Source: Aphidius gifuensis (lineage: Eukaryota; Arthropoda; Insecta; Hymenoptera; Braconidae). Taken from it: a stretch of 64,000 bases of DNA. Shown piece by piece: positions 35,172 to 47,989 of the stretch (the stretch's first letter is position 1; every line of letters begins with the position of its first letter). The position numbers were made by a program, and so were the translations under genes. The stretch covers positions 10,616,040 through 10,680,039 of the forward strand of contig NC_057789.1 in assembly GCF_014905175.1 (NCBI RefSeq), given 5' to 3'. Below the pieces are notes generated by a model. The model made no database searches and had not been told where the DNA came from. It saw nothing but the letters and a program-made list of their open reading frames with translations.

Positions 35172-35890
35172 GCTATGTCAATACGTATTAATGTTGATAA
35201 TCAATCGGGTGTGGTTATTGAAGTTGTTAAATAAATTCTAAGAAAGGTATATTATTTTTAATGAAAGAAAAATTAATAAATTATTTAAATTACTATAATT
35301 TAAATTCATGAATAATAATATGACATTAATAAATTTTTCAGATTCTTACATATAAAACAAATAATCCAAGAACGTGTTCACGACGTGAAAAAATTGTCAT
35401 AGCTCAAGTAAGCACTGAAGTAAGAAGTTGAAGCTAGTGGATCACCTGATTAAGAACAAACATTAGATATACCAGCATTACCACCATTCAACCTTGCAAA
35501 TTGTGGTTTAATAGATTTGGAATATAATTTAAAAGTTGAAGCAGTAGCTCAAGGATGTGGTGGTAAATTAATTATTATTTTCTGTATCTAATTATAAATT
35601 TTACTTGTACACGCATAAAAATTTAAGAGGCAATAATTTGGTATTCAGTAGTACATTGGCGAATTATCAATCCAGTATTATACCACCAGTTAATAAAATT
35701 GATCAACAAAAAGGAAATGATTATCATGACAAAATAGCTAATTCAACAGACGGTGGGTGTCCGAGTAGATACCCTGCTTTTACAAACACAATTGATGGTA
35801 GCTATTCATGAGTCCCCCCACCAGCACCTCCTCCACCACCTTTCGATAATAACACTGGCAATCCAACTATGTACTTAACCATCCCCTAAT
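35172..35890 (+). pseudogene. Arrestin-domain-containing protein pseudogene
   Basis: Exon 35172-35246 encodes SIRINVDNQSGVVIEVVK, then TAA, then ILRK before GTAT. Exon 2 from 35342 (after TTTCAG) continues ILTYKTNNPRTCSRREK and IVIAQVSTEV, shifts frame, then PALPPFNLANCGLIDLEYNL with KVEA and ends at GGTG before GTAA. The last part (35605-35890) has a Pro-rich C-terminus (VPPPAPPPPP) after TGA at about 35809. The NVDNQS, ITYK and LxxCxxIDxEYxLKVEA landmarks are those of arrestin-like trafficking adaptors. Three lesions at least; the N-terminal arrestin lobe is missing. Confidence 0.75.
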
Positions 35891-37560
35891 ATTTATCCTA
35901 ACATGCATATTAATATTATAGGTCTATAAAATAATAATAAAATAAAATAATTAATCATTTATATCATTAGCTATTTTTATTGTTTTGTTTTAAATAAATT
36001 ATTATTGTTTAGTTATTTGTATTTTTATTAATTATCATTATGTATAATCGAGTAATTATATTCCTAAAAATATTATTTTATCTTTGATTATTGTGTCATC
36101 TAAAACCTTCCAATAAATAGGAATCCTATCACTTTTTTTTTAATCTCAACCTGGTTAGAAAAAGATGAAGATTAATAAATTCCTTGACCCATTTTGAATT
36201 TTTTATCTTAGCATAATTATAGTAAATTGATAATCAAATTGAAGTATTGTTTTTTTGTTTGAAAATAATAGTTGCAAGAAAAATTAACGTTGATTATGGA
36301 TATCAATTGTATATATTTTTTAAAGCTCAGCAAAATTATCACACTCTTCAAACCACATTTTTTACTTTGAATAAATTATTCAATGTAATTATTATATTTT
36401 ATAGTATAACAATTTAACACTTACTAATCATTTTTAAAAAAATATTAATATACTTCAATTAGACGGTTGAAAAGATGAAATTATGAAAAAAAAATGAAAC
36501 AAAATCATAAAAGCATTAACGAAAAGAAATAAATAGCAATAATAAATGTTTTACAAAATATGTTTTTATTATCAAAAGTCTTAAATCTATTTATACACTA
36601 ATACATTGGCCAAAGTTGAACAATAATTTTTTTTATATTTTTGTTATAATAATCAATTTTTTTTTCTTTAAATAATGTATTATTAGCATTAAATACTATG
36701 CAACAATCTTAGTTATATTAAATATAATCAGTACTGGATTTTTTTCATAATACTTCTAATAATGTAATTTATCAATTGAGAATTAAATAGTTAATTAACA
36801 ATTCACCTAATCTTTAGGGCTATTTTATTAGTTATGTTTTCATCTGATTGTTGTGATACTAACACAATAAAAAAAATATAGAGCTTTGCTCTCATTATGT
36901 CACGTTATAATTATAATTAAATTATAGTTTGTACGATGATGCATCTTGTTTTTTTAACAATAATCAGTACTCGTTATATTTATTCACTACAAATAATAAT
37001 AATTACTCATCAATTTAATAATTAAATTCTTAATAAAAAATTCACCTACTGAAATAGGGCTTTGCTATTATTTATTTTGTATACTCTATAACGTAACCAG
37101 ACGTTACAACATGGGAATTATCACCAATCGTTAAATGTTCAATTAATAATTCTTTTATAATTATTAAGTCATTTTATTTGTCATTACATCAATTAAAAAT
37201 AACCAAAGTAATTAAACAATCTTATCAACTGATTAATTGAACATTTATATAACGATTCACCTAATATTTAGGGCTTTTATAACAAAAATATAAAAATAAT
37301 AATTAATTGTATTATTTAATAATACTTTTTGGATAATCATTGGCAACGTGATAAGTGCACCAGTTTCTGGTAATATTAAATTGACCAACTAATATGAAAT
37401 TCAAATTTAGCATTACATGCTCAGTATAACTCATTACAACAAAATTATAAAAGTAATAGAAAAAAATATTAGTAACATGGTTACAATTAATCCATGATAT
37501 GAACAACACGTTAAAAAAAAAAAATAGAAATTACTGGTAATTATTAGTTATAAAAAATTA
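35891..37560. other. AT-rich spacer with a thrice-repeated word
   Basis: No gene. TTCACCTAATNTTTAGGGCTTT-like sequence occurs near 36803, 37042 and 37253, each after an AATTAAT/AACAATT context, suggesting a loose ~240-base repeat. Confidence 0.5.
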
Positions 37561-37616
37561 AATTGACTTAGTCAAAAAAAAAAAAGAATAAAACAGTAGT
37601 GTCCATAAAAAATGTC

Positions 37617-39362
37617 TTACTCGTTTGATTCATCAGATAAGCCTGATGAATCTTGACGTGCTTTTTTAGTATTTGAAATACCACCATCTTCTTCTTTTTC
37701 TGAATCACTGTCATAAATGACAATGGACTTTGCTTGTTCTTCAGGGTCACTTGATTCATGATCTGACATGTGCAATTGTTTTTTAACTTGACGTTTAAGT
37801 CAATTGGTACGGCGAAGAATACGTGGACGAGATGGTCCAGCTCGATCACCAGGTGATCTAGGTGGAAACGGTGGAAATTCACGATCAAATCGTGCATTGT
37901 ATCGTCTTTCAAAGTCATCACAATTGTGACGTGGTAATGCACGACCAATATTATCTGAACAAATAGAAAAAAAACAAAGGATTAATATTTAAATAATAAT
38001 TCAATTTTAGCTATTGAAATTACCTTGTTGAACAATTGACACAGATCGTTGGTTAACTTCTGATGATTATCTGGCACATTTTCGAGTTGATTAACAAATC
38101 CTGATGCAATATCCTGTTCATCAATTGGTTCAATTGGAACGTGTTCATCTTCTTGATCAAGCCTTGGTGAAACATTGTGTTGCACAGATGATGCTTGAGG
38201 TGGAATACCTTGATGTCCAGGTATATTATTTAAAGGTGCTTGAGGTTCAACACCTTGTTGATGAACTGGTAAATTATTTAAAGGATCAAGTGCTTGTCCA
38301 AGTTGTTGTGCAGCATTATGTTGCATGACTGGTGCTGGAATACCTTGATGCCCAGGTATATTATTTAAAGGCGCAGCTGCTTGTACAAGCTGTTGTGCAA
38401 CATTATGTTGCATGCCTGGTGCTGGAATACCTTGATGTCCAGGAATATTATTTAAAGGCACAGCTGCTTGTGCAACATTATGTTGCATGACTGGTGCTGG
38501 AATACCTTGATGTCCAGGTATATTATTTAAAGGCGCAGCTGCTTGTACAAGCTGTTGTGCAACATTATGTTGCATGCCTGGTGCTGGAATACCTTGATGT
38601 CCAGGTATATTATTTAAAGGCGCAGCTGCTTGTGCAACATTATGTTGCATGACTGGTGCTGGAATACCATGATGAACTGGTGCAATATCTTGCACGTGCC
38701 TTGGCGCATTAATATGCTGGTCAACTTGTGCTGTAAATAAAAAAAAATCAGTTGAATTAAAAAAATATCAATCATAAAAAAACACCAGTTCCAATAATAA
38801 GATAAAGAATAATACCTTGTATAATTTGTTGATATGGTGCTGGTTGATCAGCTGCGAGGGCATTTCGTGGAATCCTACGAAATCCGTTTCGTAATTGAAC
38901 TGGGTCCATTATTTGATCATCAAAGATTTGAATGTTGGCCATATCAGCAACTTGTAAGACGATTGTCTCCTAATTATTGCGACGTAAATCACCAGTAACA
39001 ACAATATGTGTACCAGCTGCATGTGAAGGCCCTTGAGCACCAGCAACATTTACACACAAATGGTGTACACCATCAGTAATGGCACCACTTCCAAAACTAT
39101 AATTGCCAACAACTTGGCGTTCAATAGGATATCTGATGAATGCAACCAAACGAACAGCTCCAAGAATATTGCCAATAGCACTTAGCTCATAGCTAGGTAT
39201 GTCAGGCATTACAGGTATTTCTTCCACCATAGGTCCAACAATATCAATGATGGTAGATGTTTGAACTGATAATTCAAGGGGCATTAAATTTTGCCCTGGA
39301 TCAAAATGGATAGCTTGAAAGCTATCCATCTCTTCATTAGAAGTTAGTTCGTTGTGATTCAT
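37617..39362 (-). pseudogene. Unknown three-exon gene with two in-frame stops and a frameshift
   Basis: Exon 1 (39362-38816) starts MNHNELTSNEEMDSFQ, has a compact region ending THIVVTGDLRRNN, then TAG (38970-38972) and, in the same frame, ETIVLQVADMANIQIFDDQ to a GTATT donor. Exon 2 (38730-38034) encodes Gln/Pro/Asn-rich tandem repeats. Exon 3 (37954-37617) reads NIGRALPRHNCDDFERRYNA, TGA (37800-37802), then continues in the same frame to an acidic tail DSDSEKEEDGG and TAA. Exon 2 and 3 join in phase only if a base is gained or lost near 38065. Family unknown; the acidic, basic and Gln-rich mix suggests a nuclear protein. Confidence 0.5.
38190..38690. repeat. Coding minisatellite, 66/81-bp units
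   Basis: Read on the minus strand, units encode APLNNIPGHQGIPAPVMQHN with VAQAA or VAQQLVQAA. VMQHN and GMQHN units alternate, giving a higher-order period of about 147 bases. Near-identity of the units shows recent homogenisation. Confidence 0.85.
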
Positions 39363-40465
39363 TTTGTTTCAAATAAAATCAATTTCACAATAAGATAATT
39401 ATATTAATAATTATTGTATATTTAAAATAATTAAATGATGATGTTAGATTAATTCTTTTACTAATTAATAAATAATGTGAAACTATGCAATGTAACTGGT
39501 TCAGCAAATGGGCATTGACGTGGTCCTGCCACGGTGAATGCCAAAACGGAAAGGCCGAGCCACGAGCAAGTCTCGGAATTATCGACTGACGCGTCAAACC
39601 TCATTTTCACCACGCAACGCGACATTAAAATAGGGTGATTCTCATGAACCAATGAAATCGAAGCGGCAATCAAATTTCAAATGAGAGCCAATCAAATTCA
39701 AACTTCAGGCGGCAAGTTTGAAATTCATCAAGCGCCGCCATGACACCAATGCTTTTTTTTATATAGGATTTATTATCATTATCATCAAGTAATCTTTGCT
39801 CATTAATGATATATTTTTTTATTTTATTATTATTATGATAATATATATTATCAATTTAAATCAAATTTGTACTGTTTATATCACCTTTTGTTAACAATCA
39901 CTTTTTTTTTTTTTCATTAATTAAGACTTCTTTATAAATTTTTTATAAATAAAAAACATTTTTCCCACTAACACGACCATCCCGTCCACTTTCTAGTCCA
40001 CCTCCTCGTCCTCGTCCTTGTCTTCGTGGTGCTCGATTACCACCGCTACTGGTAAGTATAGATTCAAAGTATCGTTTTTGCCAATATCTGGAACAAATGA
40101 TTCAAAGTTCATAGTTTATTATTGTTATTTATTTTTTTTATTGTTGATTATTGTTGATGAATTTGTAAGTTTATTGTTGTTACTACTTATAATATGGGAT
40201 CTGTTAATTTTACCTTATAACGATGAATAAAAGAATGCACCAGGATGTAGTGTGTCGTTATCCAGATGTCCTGTCCTTCTACCAACTTGTTCTCTGTTAT
40301 ATATATAACCCTTTATCCCTGTATTCTATAAATACTTGTGGATAGTTTCTTGGTGTCACCAATCCTCCCATAACATGCACACAATACCTTAATATATTCT
40401 TTTCTTCACAATTTATTTCACATTTTAAATCTACGCTTAACGATTTTATTCTTTTCTTTCCTTTT
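39363..40465. other. Upstream spacer of the 37617-39362 gene
   Basis: Two CCAAT-type words (ACCAATGA at 39649, GCCAATCA at 39687) and GC-richer sequence at 39490-39740 may be the old promoter. On the minus strand near 40045-39965 a short stretch reads RRQGRGRGGG after a TTACCAG acceptor-like site; in another frame it is acidic, so it is not called a gene. Confidence 0.35.
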
Positions 40466-40588
40466 TTGAAGTGAAACTTCTTTTCGTTGGGTAGTGAGAA
40501 AAAAATTGTATATAACGCTCAGAAGTCCCCTCCCTAGCCCACAAGCGTTCGCCCATATGATTAATAAGATTAAGTGAGAAAAAAATAT
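40466..40588 (+). repeat. Dispersed repeat, copy 2 (GAAGTGAAACTTCTTT)
   Basis: Aligns with 12718-12850 in the same orientation, ending AATAAGATTAAGTGAGAAA. It stops directly before the MITE at 40591. Confidence 0.65.
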
Positions 40589-40590
40589 AG

Positions 40591-40933
40591 GTAAATTCCA
40601 AATTTTAATTCTTTCACATAGAGAATTTTGAAATTGCCGGGAATAATAATTTTTTTTTTTTTGATAAACAATTCAATTAATTAATTCCAAATTGATTGGT
40701 TATATGTACTTAAAAAATTATTATATTTAATTTAATTTTTGTGTTTTATTTATTTATTTTTTTTTTATATAAATTTTTTTTCTTTTCAACCTAAAACTAA
40801 ATTAAATCATTTTTAATATTGAATAATTATTATATACAATAATTTTTTAACTATAATTAATCAATTTATTAATTGAGTTATTCCCGGCAATTTAAAAATT
40901 CTCTATGTGACAGAATTAAAATTTGGAATTTAC
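40591..40933. mobile_element. MITE with ~56-bp inverted ends GTAAATTCCAAATTTTAATTC
   Basis: Left end GTAAATTCCAAATTTTAATT then CACATAGAGAATTTT and AAATTGCCGGGAATAA; the right end carries the same in reverse with two or three differences. The interior is AT-rich and noncoding. No clear target duplication. Confidence 0.8.
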
Positions 40934-40939
40934 ATTCGA

Positions 40940-41012
40940 TCCCGCGGTCAATCGGATAACGCGCTCGCCTCCCGCCTCAAAGGATCTCGGTTCGATGCCC
41001 GTTTAGGTAGTT
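40940..41012 (+). other. tRNA-derived SINE head
   Basis: CGCGGTCAATCGGATAACGC resembles a D arm and A box, and GGTTCGATGCCC is B-box-like (near 40989-41000) at tRNA spacing. The 5' GATCCCG does not pair with the 3' sequence, and an A run follows at about 41022-41036, so a SINE head is more likely than a functional tRNA. It abuts the MITE. Confidence 0.55.
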
Positions 41013-41384
41013 TAGTTTAGGAAAAAAAAAAAAAACAATTCAATCTTAGAATTGGATAAAGTCAATAACAATACAAATAATTCAATGTAAAAAAAAAGTA
41101 AATTTTTAATTTTTTTTTTTTTTACATTTCCAACAGAATATTAGTTTGATTAAAATAAAAAACCGTTTGTATCAAACCAAACATTGATTCCTTCAAAACG
41201 CTTTTTGTTTATAACAAAATTTAATTTTCCTTAATTCATTACTTTTATTGTTTTTATTGAATCATCTGTCATTTGAAAGAAACAGTATATCGTTTCAAAC
41301 AAATGACAATTTTCTTTTTACAAATAGCCATTGTTTAAATCAAATACCATATGGCATAATTTTAGCAGTGTTTACCTTTAAAAA

Positions 41385-41605
41385 ATCTCTCTGTCGTTTA
41401 AAGTGAGACGCTACTTTATTATAATAATCGTATTAGTGTTCGTGACAAGGAGTACTGGGTTTACGTTTAGCAGGTTTTTGCTTAAAAAAATCCCTCTGTC
41501 GTTCGTAACGAGAACCTTATGGAATATAATAATCATAATAGTGCTTGTGTCAAGGAGTAGTGGGGGTCACGTTTAGCAGTTTTTTTGTTTGACACAAACC
41601 GTTTA
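41385..41605. repeat. ~125-bp tandem duplication
   Basis: Two copies share AAAAAATCYCTCTGTCGTT, AATAATCRTATTAGTG/CATAATAGTG, GTGWCAAGGAGTASTGGG and TACGTTTAGCAG. The flank 41150-41760 is rich in GTTTAAACAAA-like words. Confidence 0.65.
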
Positions 41606-41779
41606 TTGTTTTTAACAAGACTCTGTCTGAATGTTATGAACAAATTATTATTTTAAACAAGAATTTTTTTTTCTCTAAACAAATCATTTTTTGTTTAACA
41701 TAAATAATTTTTTTTTTATTTTAAACCACTTATTGCCAAGCAGTTTTCTGCTAAAATTCAGCAGAAATTTTTCACAATG

Positions 41780-44300
41780 TACTATATGAAGAATCGACTG
41801 GTGTCATCAAAATAACTAATCTTTGAGAAATTTTCTAAAACACGTTTTAGTTTTCGTTCAATAGATTAGATGAAATAGAATGGAAAATTCTTCCAACAAT
41901 AAATCAAGTTATCTTATGATTATACAGACCTGATCAGAATTTTATTGTCTAATGATAGATAGTGATATTTAGTCATTTTGAAAATTGAAATGATAGACTA
42001 TAGTTACGTTACACTAATCAAATGCTTGAAAGTTTCTGTATTGATTGAAGGAGATGAACGACGCTCATTTGAAATACTCACCTCTAGGTTCTTCGATAGA
42101 GTTCACAATGATTAAAAGTTTTCTCGAATATTAAATTTTCTTCAACATACGTACACCAGATCATACTAGAAATACTCAATTTATCACAAGCGAAAAAACT
42201 TACTCCAATAACGTTGAGCGAACTCTGGAAATTTCTTGACTTAATATATATTGTTCATACTCGTTTATTTCTTTTACGTTCTGAAACAATAATTTGAACC
42301 TTGTTTCTAACAACTCGTTATTTTTCTTAACAGTACCAATAAATCGTGAGTTTTGATGACCTGTGTCATCAGAATGACCAATTCGTCTTCAATAATGCAT
42401 GACCGTTATGAGGATTTTTCAGTTGTTGATTATATATAGGAAAAATAGATCTTACAAAAATATGAGAGAGAAGCGACTCTCATCAGAAATAGTTACTTTT
42501 CCGTTCTTAAATAGAGGTCGTATTTATTGCAAGCTTTCCGAATATCAAACTGTCTCAACATACGCACACAAGTTCGTACTGAAAACAATCTATTTATCAA
42601 AAGTAAGGGACGTTACTCCAAAAAAACTGAGCAAATTTCAACAATCTTCTTAACTGAATGTAATATATTCTTTTTATACTCCTGTATCAAAGCCTGATGG
42701 AGAAAAAAAACTTAAACATTAATTCAAAACCTTGTTTTCAACAACTCGTTCATTTTCTTAACAGTACCGATAAATCGTGAGTTTTGATGATCCGTGTCAT
42801 CAAACTGACCGATTGGTCGACAATTATGCATGTTTGTTATAAGGAATTTTCGATTGAGAATTATATAAGAAACATAAAGTTTTCATAGACATATTGTTGC
42901 AAAATCTAAGTTTCGTCAATTATCAACAATGATCAATTGAAGAGTATCACATACGATGACTAGAGATAAAAAAAAAAACAGGCAACTTTACGAGGAATCG
43001 AGTATTTCAGTGACCAGTGCAATCAAAATAACCGATCCTCGAGAGATATTCAAAAACACGTTTTACTTTTTCTTTGGTCAGATTTGATGAAATTTGATGG
43101 GTGATTCATCCAACAATAGATAAAGTAATGTTTTAATCGTGTCGACCTGACCAGGAATTTTTTGTCTGATAGACAATAATATTCAGTTATTCGAAGAATC
43201 AAAACGAGAGACTATAGCTATGTTTTACTATACAAATGCTTGAAATTTTGTGTACTGTTTATGAAAGATAAGTAAGGCCCAATAGTAAGAGTCACTTTTA
43301 CGTTTTTAAATAGACGTCGTATCTATTACAAGCTCGTCTAATCTGGAACGTTTTTCAACATACGTACACGAACTCGTACTGAAAACAGACTATTTATTAA
43401 AAGCGAAGAACCTTACTCGAGAACGTGAAGCAAATTCTGACAAGCTTGTAGACTGTTCAAGTGTTCATACTTCATTTTGTTCATACTTCTGTATCAAAGC
43501 CTGATAGAGAGAAAAAAATCTCAAACATTAATTTGAACCTTGTTTTCAACAACTCTATAACTTTCTTAACCGTACAGATGAATCGTGAGTTTCGATGACC
43601 CGTGTCATCGAACTAACCGATTGGTCGACAATGACGCACGACGGTAATAAGGAATTATCAATTGTTGATTATACAAAAAACATAGATCTTAGAACAATAT
43701 GTTTATGAAAACATTGAGCTTTGTAGAATTTTCATCAATGATAGATTACATACGATGCTGAGAAATAAAAAAATTGTAGGCAACTTGACAAAGAATCGAG
43801 TATTTCAGTGACCAGTGTCATTAAAATGACCGATCCTCGAGAAATATTCAAAAACAGGCTTTAGTTTTTTTGGGTCAGATTTAATAAAATTTGATGGGTA
43901 CTTCATTCGACTATAAATCAAGTAATGTTTTGATCGTATCGACCTGACCAGGAATTTTTTGTCTGATAGACAGTCTTATATATTTTAAATTTTCTAAATC
44001 TTCTTATATTAATTAAAAAATATTGTTATAACTTTTGTAAACCGATTCCCTGTTAATGGAGTAATCTGTTGAGAATAGAAATAAATAAATAAATTAATAA
44101 ATAAATATATATAAGTCACCGAAGTCAACGTTTCTCATATTTTCGATGTCATCAAACTGACCGATTCATACTTAAAGTTGAATATCTTTAAAAATACCAA
44201 TCAAAAAATAAAAATTCTTTAAAACAATTATTTGAATCATAATTACATAGTGTTCAAAAATATAAAAAAAAAGTGTCATCAGAATGACCGATTGTCATAC
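41780..44300. repeat. Diverged long satellite with word GTGTCATCAAANTGACCGAT
   Basis: Segments recur in the same order and orientation. AAAAACACGTTTTA with GACCTGACCAGGAATTTTTTG appears near 41840, 43055 and 43853. CAACATACGNACACRARNTCGTACTG appears near 42140, 42555 and 43355. CTTGTTTTCAACAACTC with CGTGAGTTTTGATGA appears near 42305, 42730 and 43540. Spacing is about 800 bases between the last full units. The word GTGTCATCAAANTGACCGAT or close variants occurs about eight times between 41806 and 44285. No frame stays open. Confidence 0.75.
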
Positions 44301-44639
44301 ATATATATAACATATATTTGCAAACAAATATACATATACTGTAACATGACATTTCTGCCAGTTATTTTCTTGGACCGCTTGTTACCGTCATTTTACCTGT
44401 AATTTGTCCATTTTAATAAACAAGGCTAATAATTCAACATAAGAATAATAATAATAACATCAAAACAAAAATTGTTAATTTTTATATACAAGAGTAACTC
44501 ATTTTTTCCCTTTTTAATAAACAAAATATGTGAAATGAAAATATAAATAAAAAAATATGTATATAAAAATTAACAATCTTTGTTTTGATGTTATTTCACT
44601 TCCTTTGTTTAATTTTTGAAGGAATAAATTTATAAAAAA

Positions 44640-45095
44640 TTATTTAAAACAATCAAATACGCGCCGAGCTATTCCGTATGCACAGCTCTTAATACGCATG
44701 CGTGTTCTACATGTATGTGTAAGTAGTGGATTAGAGGCGAAGAAAAGATAGAAATTGCGAACGCAAGAAAGAGAAAAATGCATAATCGGGCAATTTTAAC
44801 AAAAATATTTATTTTTTAATAAAATCTTGTACCTGGCTTTCACGGGTTATCATATCTATTTAACTATACATCAGAAAAATTCGAGACTAGGCTCGTTGGA
44901 TAGGGAAATATTAATATTAATAAGGAAAGTAATTTTAGTTTCGATTTATATTTAATAATAAGTAAGTTATTGCGCAATCAAAAATTCGTGACGTCATACC
45001 CATGCAACCTATTTATACTATTACTCGGTAAGTCATCTCGCGCTGGAAAAAAATGACTGGAGACTCTACCGAGTCTCTTGATAATTTGTATCCAA
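44640..45095. repeat. Dispersed ~450-bp repeat, copy 1
   Basis: The reverse complement shares with 57425-57780 the order ATCAAGAGACTCGG, TTACCGRGTA, GTGACGTC, CCAANRAGCCTA, GTCTCRAATTTTT, AAAGCCAGGTA and TTTTANTAAAAAATAAAT. Fairly diverged. No coding. Confidence 0.6.
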
Positions 45096-46790
45096 AAACG
45101 TATTAAAATCGAGGGGTTTTCAAATCACCTTGAAACCGGAAAAAGGCATAACACAATCTCGCGCTCAGAACACATTCATACCTGGACAAAAATATAAACA
45201 AACAATGAATAAAACAACCGAAAATTGCAATCTAGAGAAAAGCCGTAGTGTGTGGGTTTTGGTAGAAGGGCCAGATAAAGCTGTCACAATAATTTAGTCC
45301 TGAAAATAATAATTAATAAACACTCCCAAAATAATAACAAAACAAGTAATAAATTCATTTTACTCCAAATTTATTTATCAAACATCAACGTAACTCATGT
45401 ATCAACGTAACTCAATTACTTCAAAATACAAAATAAGCTAATCCATAATTATTTTAAAAATCCTACTCTAAAGGGGACCACGTCCAACAAAATATTAATT
45501 ATTAATGAATTAATAAACTAAATCTAATTATCAAAAATATCAAAATAATCAAGAACAACTCCAGGATCAGCCTTGAGTTGATCACAAAAATCAAAGCTAA
45601 AAAAATTGAAAACACATGGTGGTTGATCCACCACGTCCATCATACAAAAAAAACCTTAATCTCACCGTCGCCAGACGACTGGTTGAAACAAGAGGTCCAG
45701 TCAGTCCGACGTCTAAAAGACAAAAGAGAGAGAGTTGACTCTTAATTATTTTACTGAATTTGAAGTACGAAAAAGAGGGGGGATTCGCTCTACTCTAATG
45801 ACTTGATGTTGATGATGTCGTCAATTGGAGAGTCGACCTATTGATTTTGTGGCTTAGCTTTTAAGGCAACGAGAATCGTTACAATACACATGAATAATAA
45901 GTCAAATACTAAGTGATTTGAATAGATATATGTGACAATAAAAATATAGTAAAAATATGGTAATTAGTTAAAAACAAAACAAATACCTATTTATTTACTA
46001 ACGAAAATAGGGGTACAGCAAAATATAATTTTGTTCATTCATGTTAATGAATGAACAAAACAATACATATGTAAAACAATATTTAAAGATATGAAATGTT
46101 AGCCAGAGTTTATATACATGACAGCTAATGACATTCACTGAATTGAATATAAATATAATATATATAAATATAAATGCAAATATTCCTAGACTATGAATGA
46201 TACTATAAGGTATATATTGAGTAAAAAAATTATATTATGAATATCCCTATGAATTGATATAGTCTTGTTGTTGTTGTTGTTGTTGTTGTTTGAATTTATC
46301 AAAGACAAATAGATAAAAGAGAAAAAAAAAATGGATGGACAAAACTGTTATAGACATTTTGACAAAGCCTCTCAGTGTAATTGTTATGTTATCTAAAAAA
46401 AACATATAAAAATAATAATTAATAAATAAATAGTATTCAATAATAAACTTTTTTTCTTGAGTTATTAAAAATTGAACAATTTCGTTTCCTTTCGAAGCAC
46501 TAAATTTTTTTTTTTCACACAAGGTGCTCTTCAGGTAGATCCGAAGTACAACATGTTGAAAATCGTACCAATAATCATTTGCCAATCAATCCATCGGTTT
46601 TGACCTTTTTTTTTTAATAATCTGAAAAAAAATAAATATTGAGTTATTGTATTGTTTATAAAATTGTAATTAAAATAAAGTATATATAATGATACATACA
46701 TAAGAGTAGTTTTAATAATATTTTAAATCAAATAATGAGTATTTAAAATAAATCTGTCCAATAATCAAATAATACACAAGATAGTGGTTA
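45096..46790. other. Noncoding spacer with a TTG microsatellite
   Basis: (TTG)n at about 46264-46290. A GC-richer patch at 45560-45850 has no recognised gene. Confidence 0.4.
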
Positions 46791-47989
46791 TTCAAGTGCT
46801 TGTGCTTGTTCTGATCGTGCTTGCCATGATCGAAATAAATTCAAGATCTTGAATGAATTTGTTAAGGACAAAAAAATGGAACAGATGATGAAATATTGAA
46901 TCATTCCATGAAACAACAACAGGAGTAAATAATAATTTAATAAATGATGTACCGAGTGGAAATCAAAATAACAACAACAATATTGATCATATATAAACAG
47001 CAGCAATCATAATAGAACAAATACATGGTAGTGGTAGTGGCGGCGATGATGCACCATCATGTGTTTGTGGTTAATTCGCTCATAAAAAAAATGTTGAAAA
47101 AATCGATCAATTTTTGACATTAAATTTTTTCAACATCAAATGGTTCGTTTTGTTTTTTTTTTACGGAGGCTAGGAGCCATAGGCTCAGCCGCAGTCTTGA
47201 ATTCATCGGCGAAAATAAAAAAAAACGCTCATAACTTACAAACTAAGTAACCGAGAGACTTCGTACCAGGCTCAAAAGAAGCGCATCGAAAAACTCTATC
47301 GCTCGCGTAATAGGTTTTTTGTTCTATTGATAATAGTTTTTAATCGAAAAACTAAAATGTAAATTTTGAACAAAAATTTTTTCTCACTTAAATTATTACT
47401 AATATTATATTGATATTATTCTTATCGATGATATTTTTGATAGTGTTTTCTACCTTATTTTTTTTATTCAAAGAAAATCAATTTTTTTTTTTCAAAATAA
47501 TTAATTAAAATAAAATAATTTCATTTTGTTCATTATTTAAAAGTTTCATTGAATTTGATCACATTGCACGTTTTTTCTGGGTAAAAAAAAATTAAATGTA
47601 CCATTATATATACTTTATTTTAATTACAATTTCATAAACAATACAATAACAACAACAACAACAACAACAATCGATCAAGTGATGTAAATTTCAACATGTT
47701 ATATAAAACTAGACGTCGAAATAATATGATTGAAAAAACTACAAAATTATTTATGACAAATTTAAAAGTCACATTAATTTATATGGTTGGAATAGAATCA
47801 AGAAATATTTATTTCTATTGACAATTGAACGTCATGGTGAAACTGAAAAAAAATTATCATCAAAACAAGTTCTCGTTATGTTGCTTAATTTATTTAATGA
47901 AAATCAATATCCAAATGAAGAAATTTCAAGGTCAATTCATATAATTATTTATTGATTTGTTTATGAAATTAAAAAAAATAGTAATATAA
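46791..47989. other. Possible decayed exons, unassigned
   Basis: Plus strand 47825-47930 encodes ERHGETEKKLSSKQVLVMLL with NLFNENQYPNEEIS before a GGTCAATT; 46795-46900 encodes ACHDRNKFKILNEFVKDKK. No family recognised. (AAC)n at 47647-47670. The rest is AT-rich. Confidence 0.25.

Noticed and set aside
39385..39673. Two 70-codon minus-strand frames upstream of the Gln-rich gene
   Set aside because: No homology or splice context; the region looks like a promoter/spacer with CCAAT-type words.
40940..41012. Functional tRNA gene (Arg-like D arm)
   Set aside because: The acceptor ends do not pair and an A-rich tail follows, as in a SINE.
41780..44300. CRISPR-like or coding array
   Set aside because: Repeats are long, diverged and irregularly spaced, and no frame is open; it is a eukaryotic satellite.
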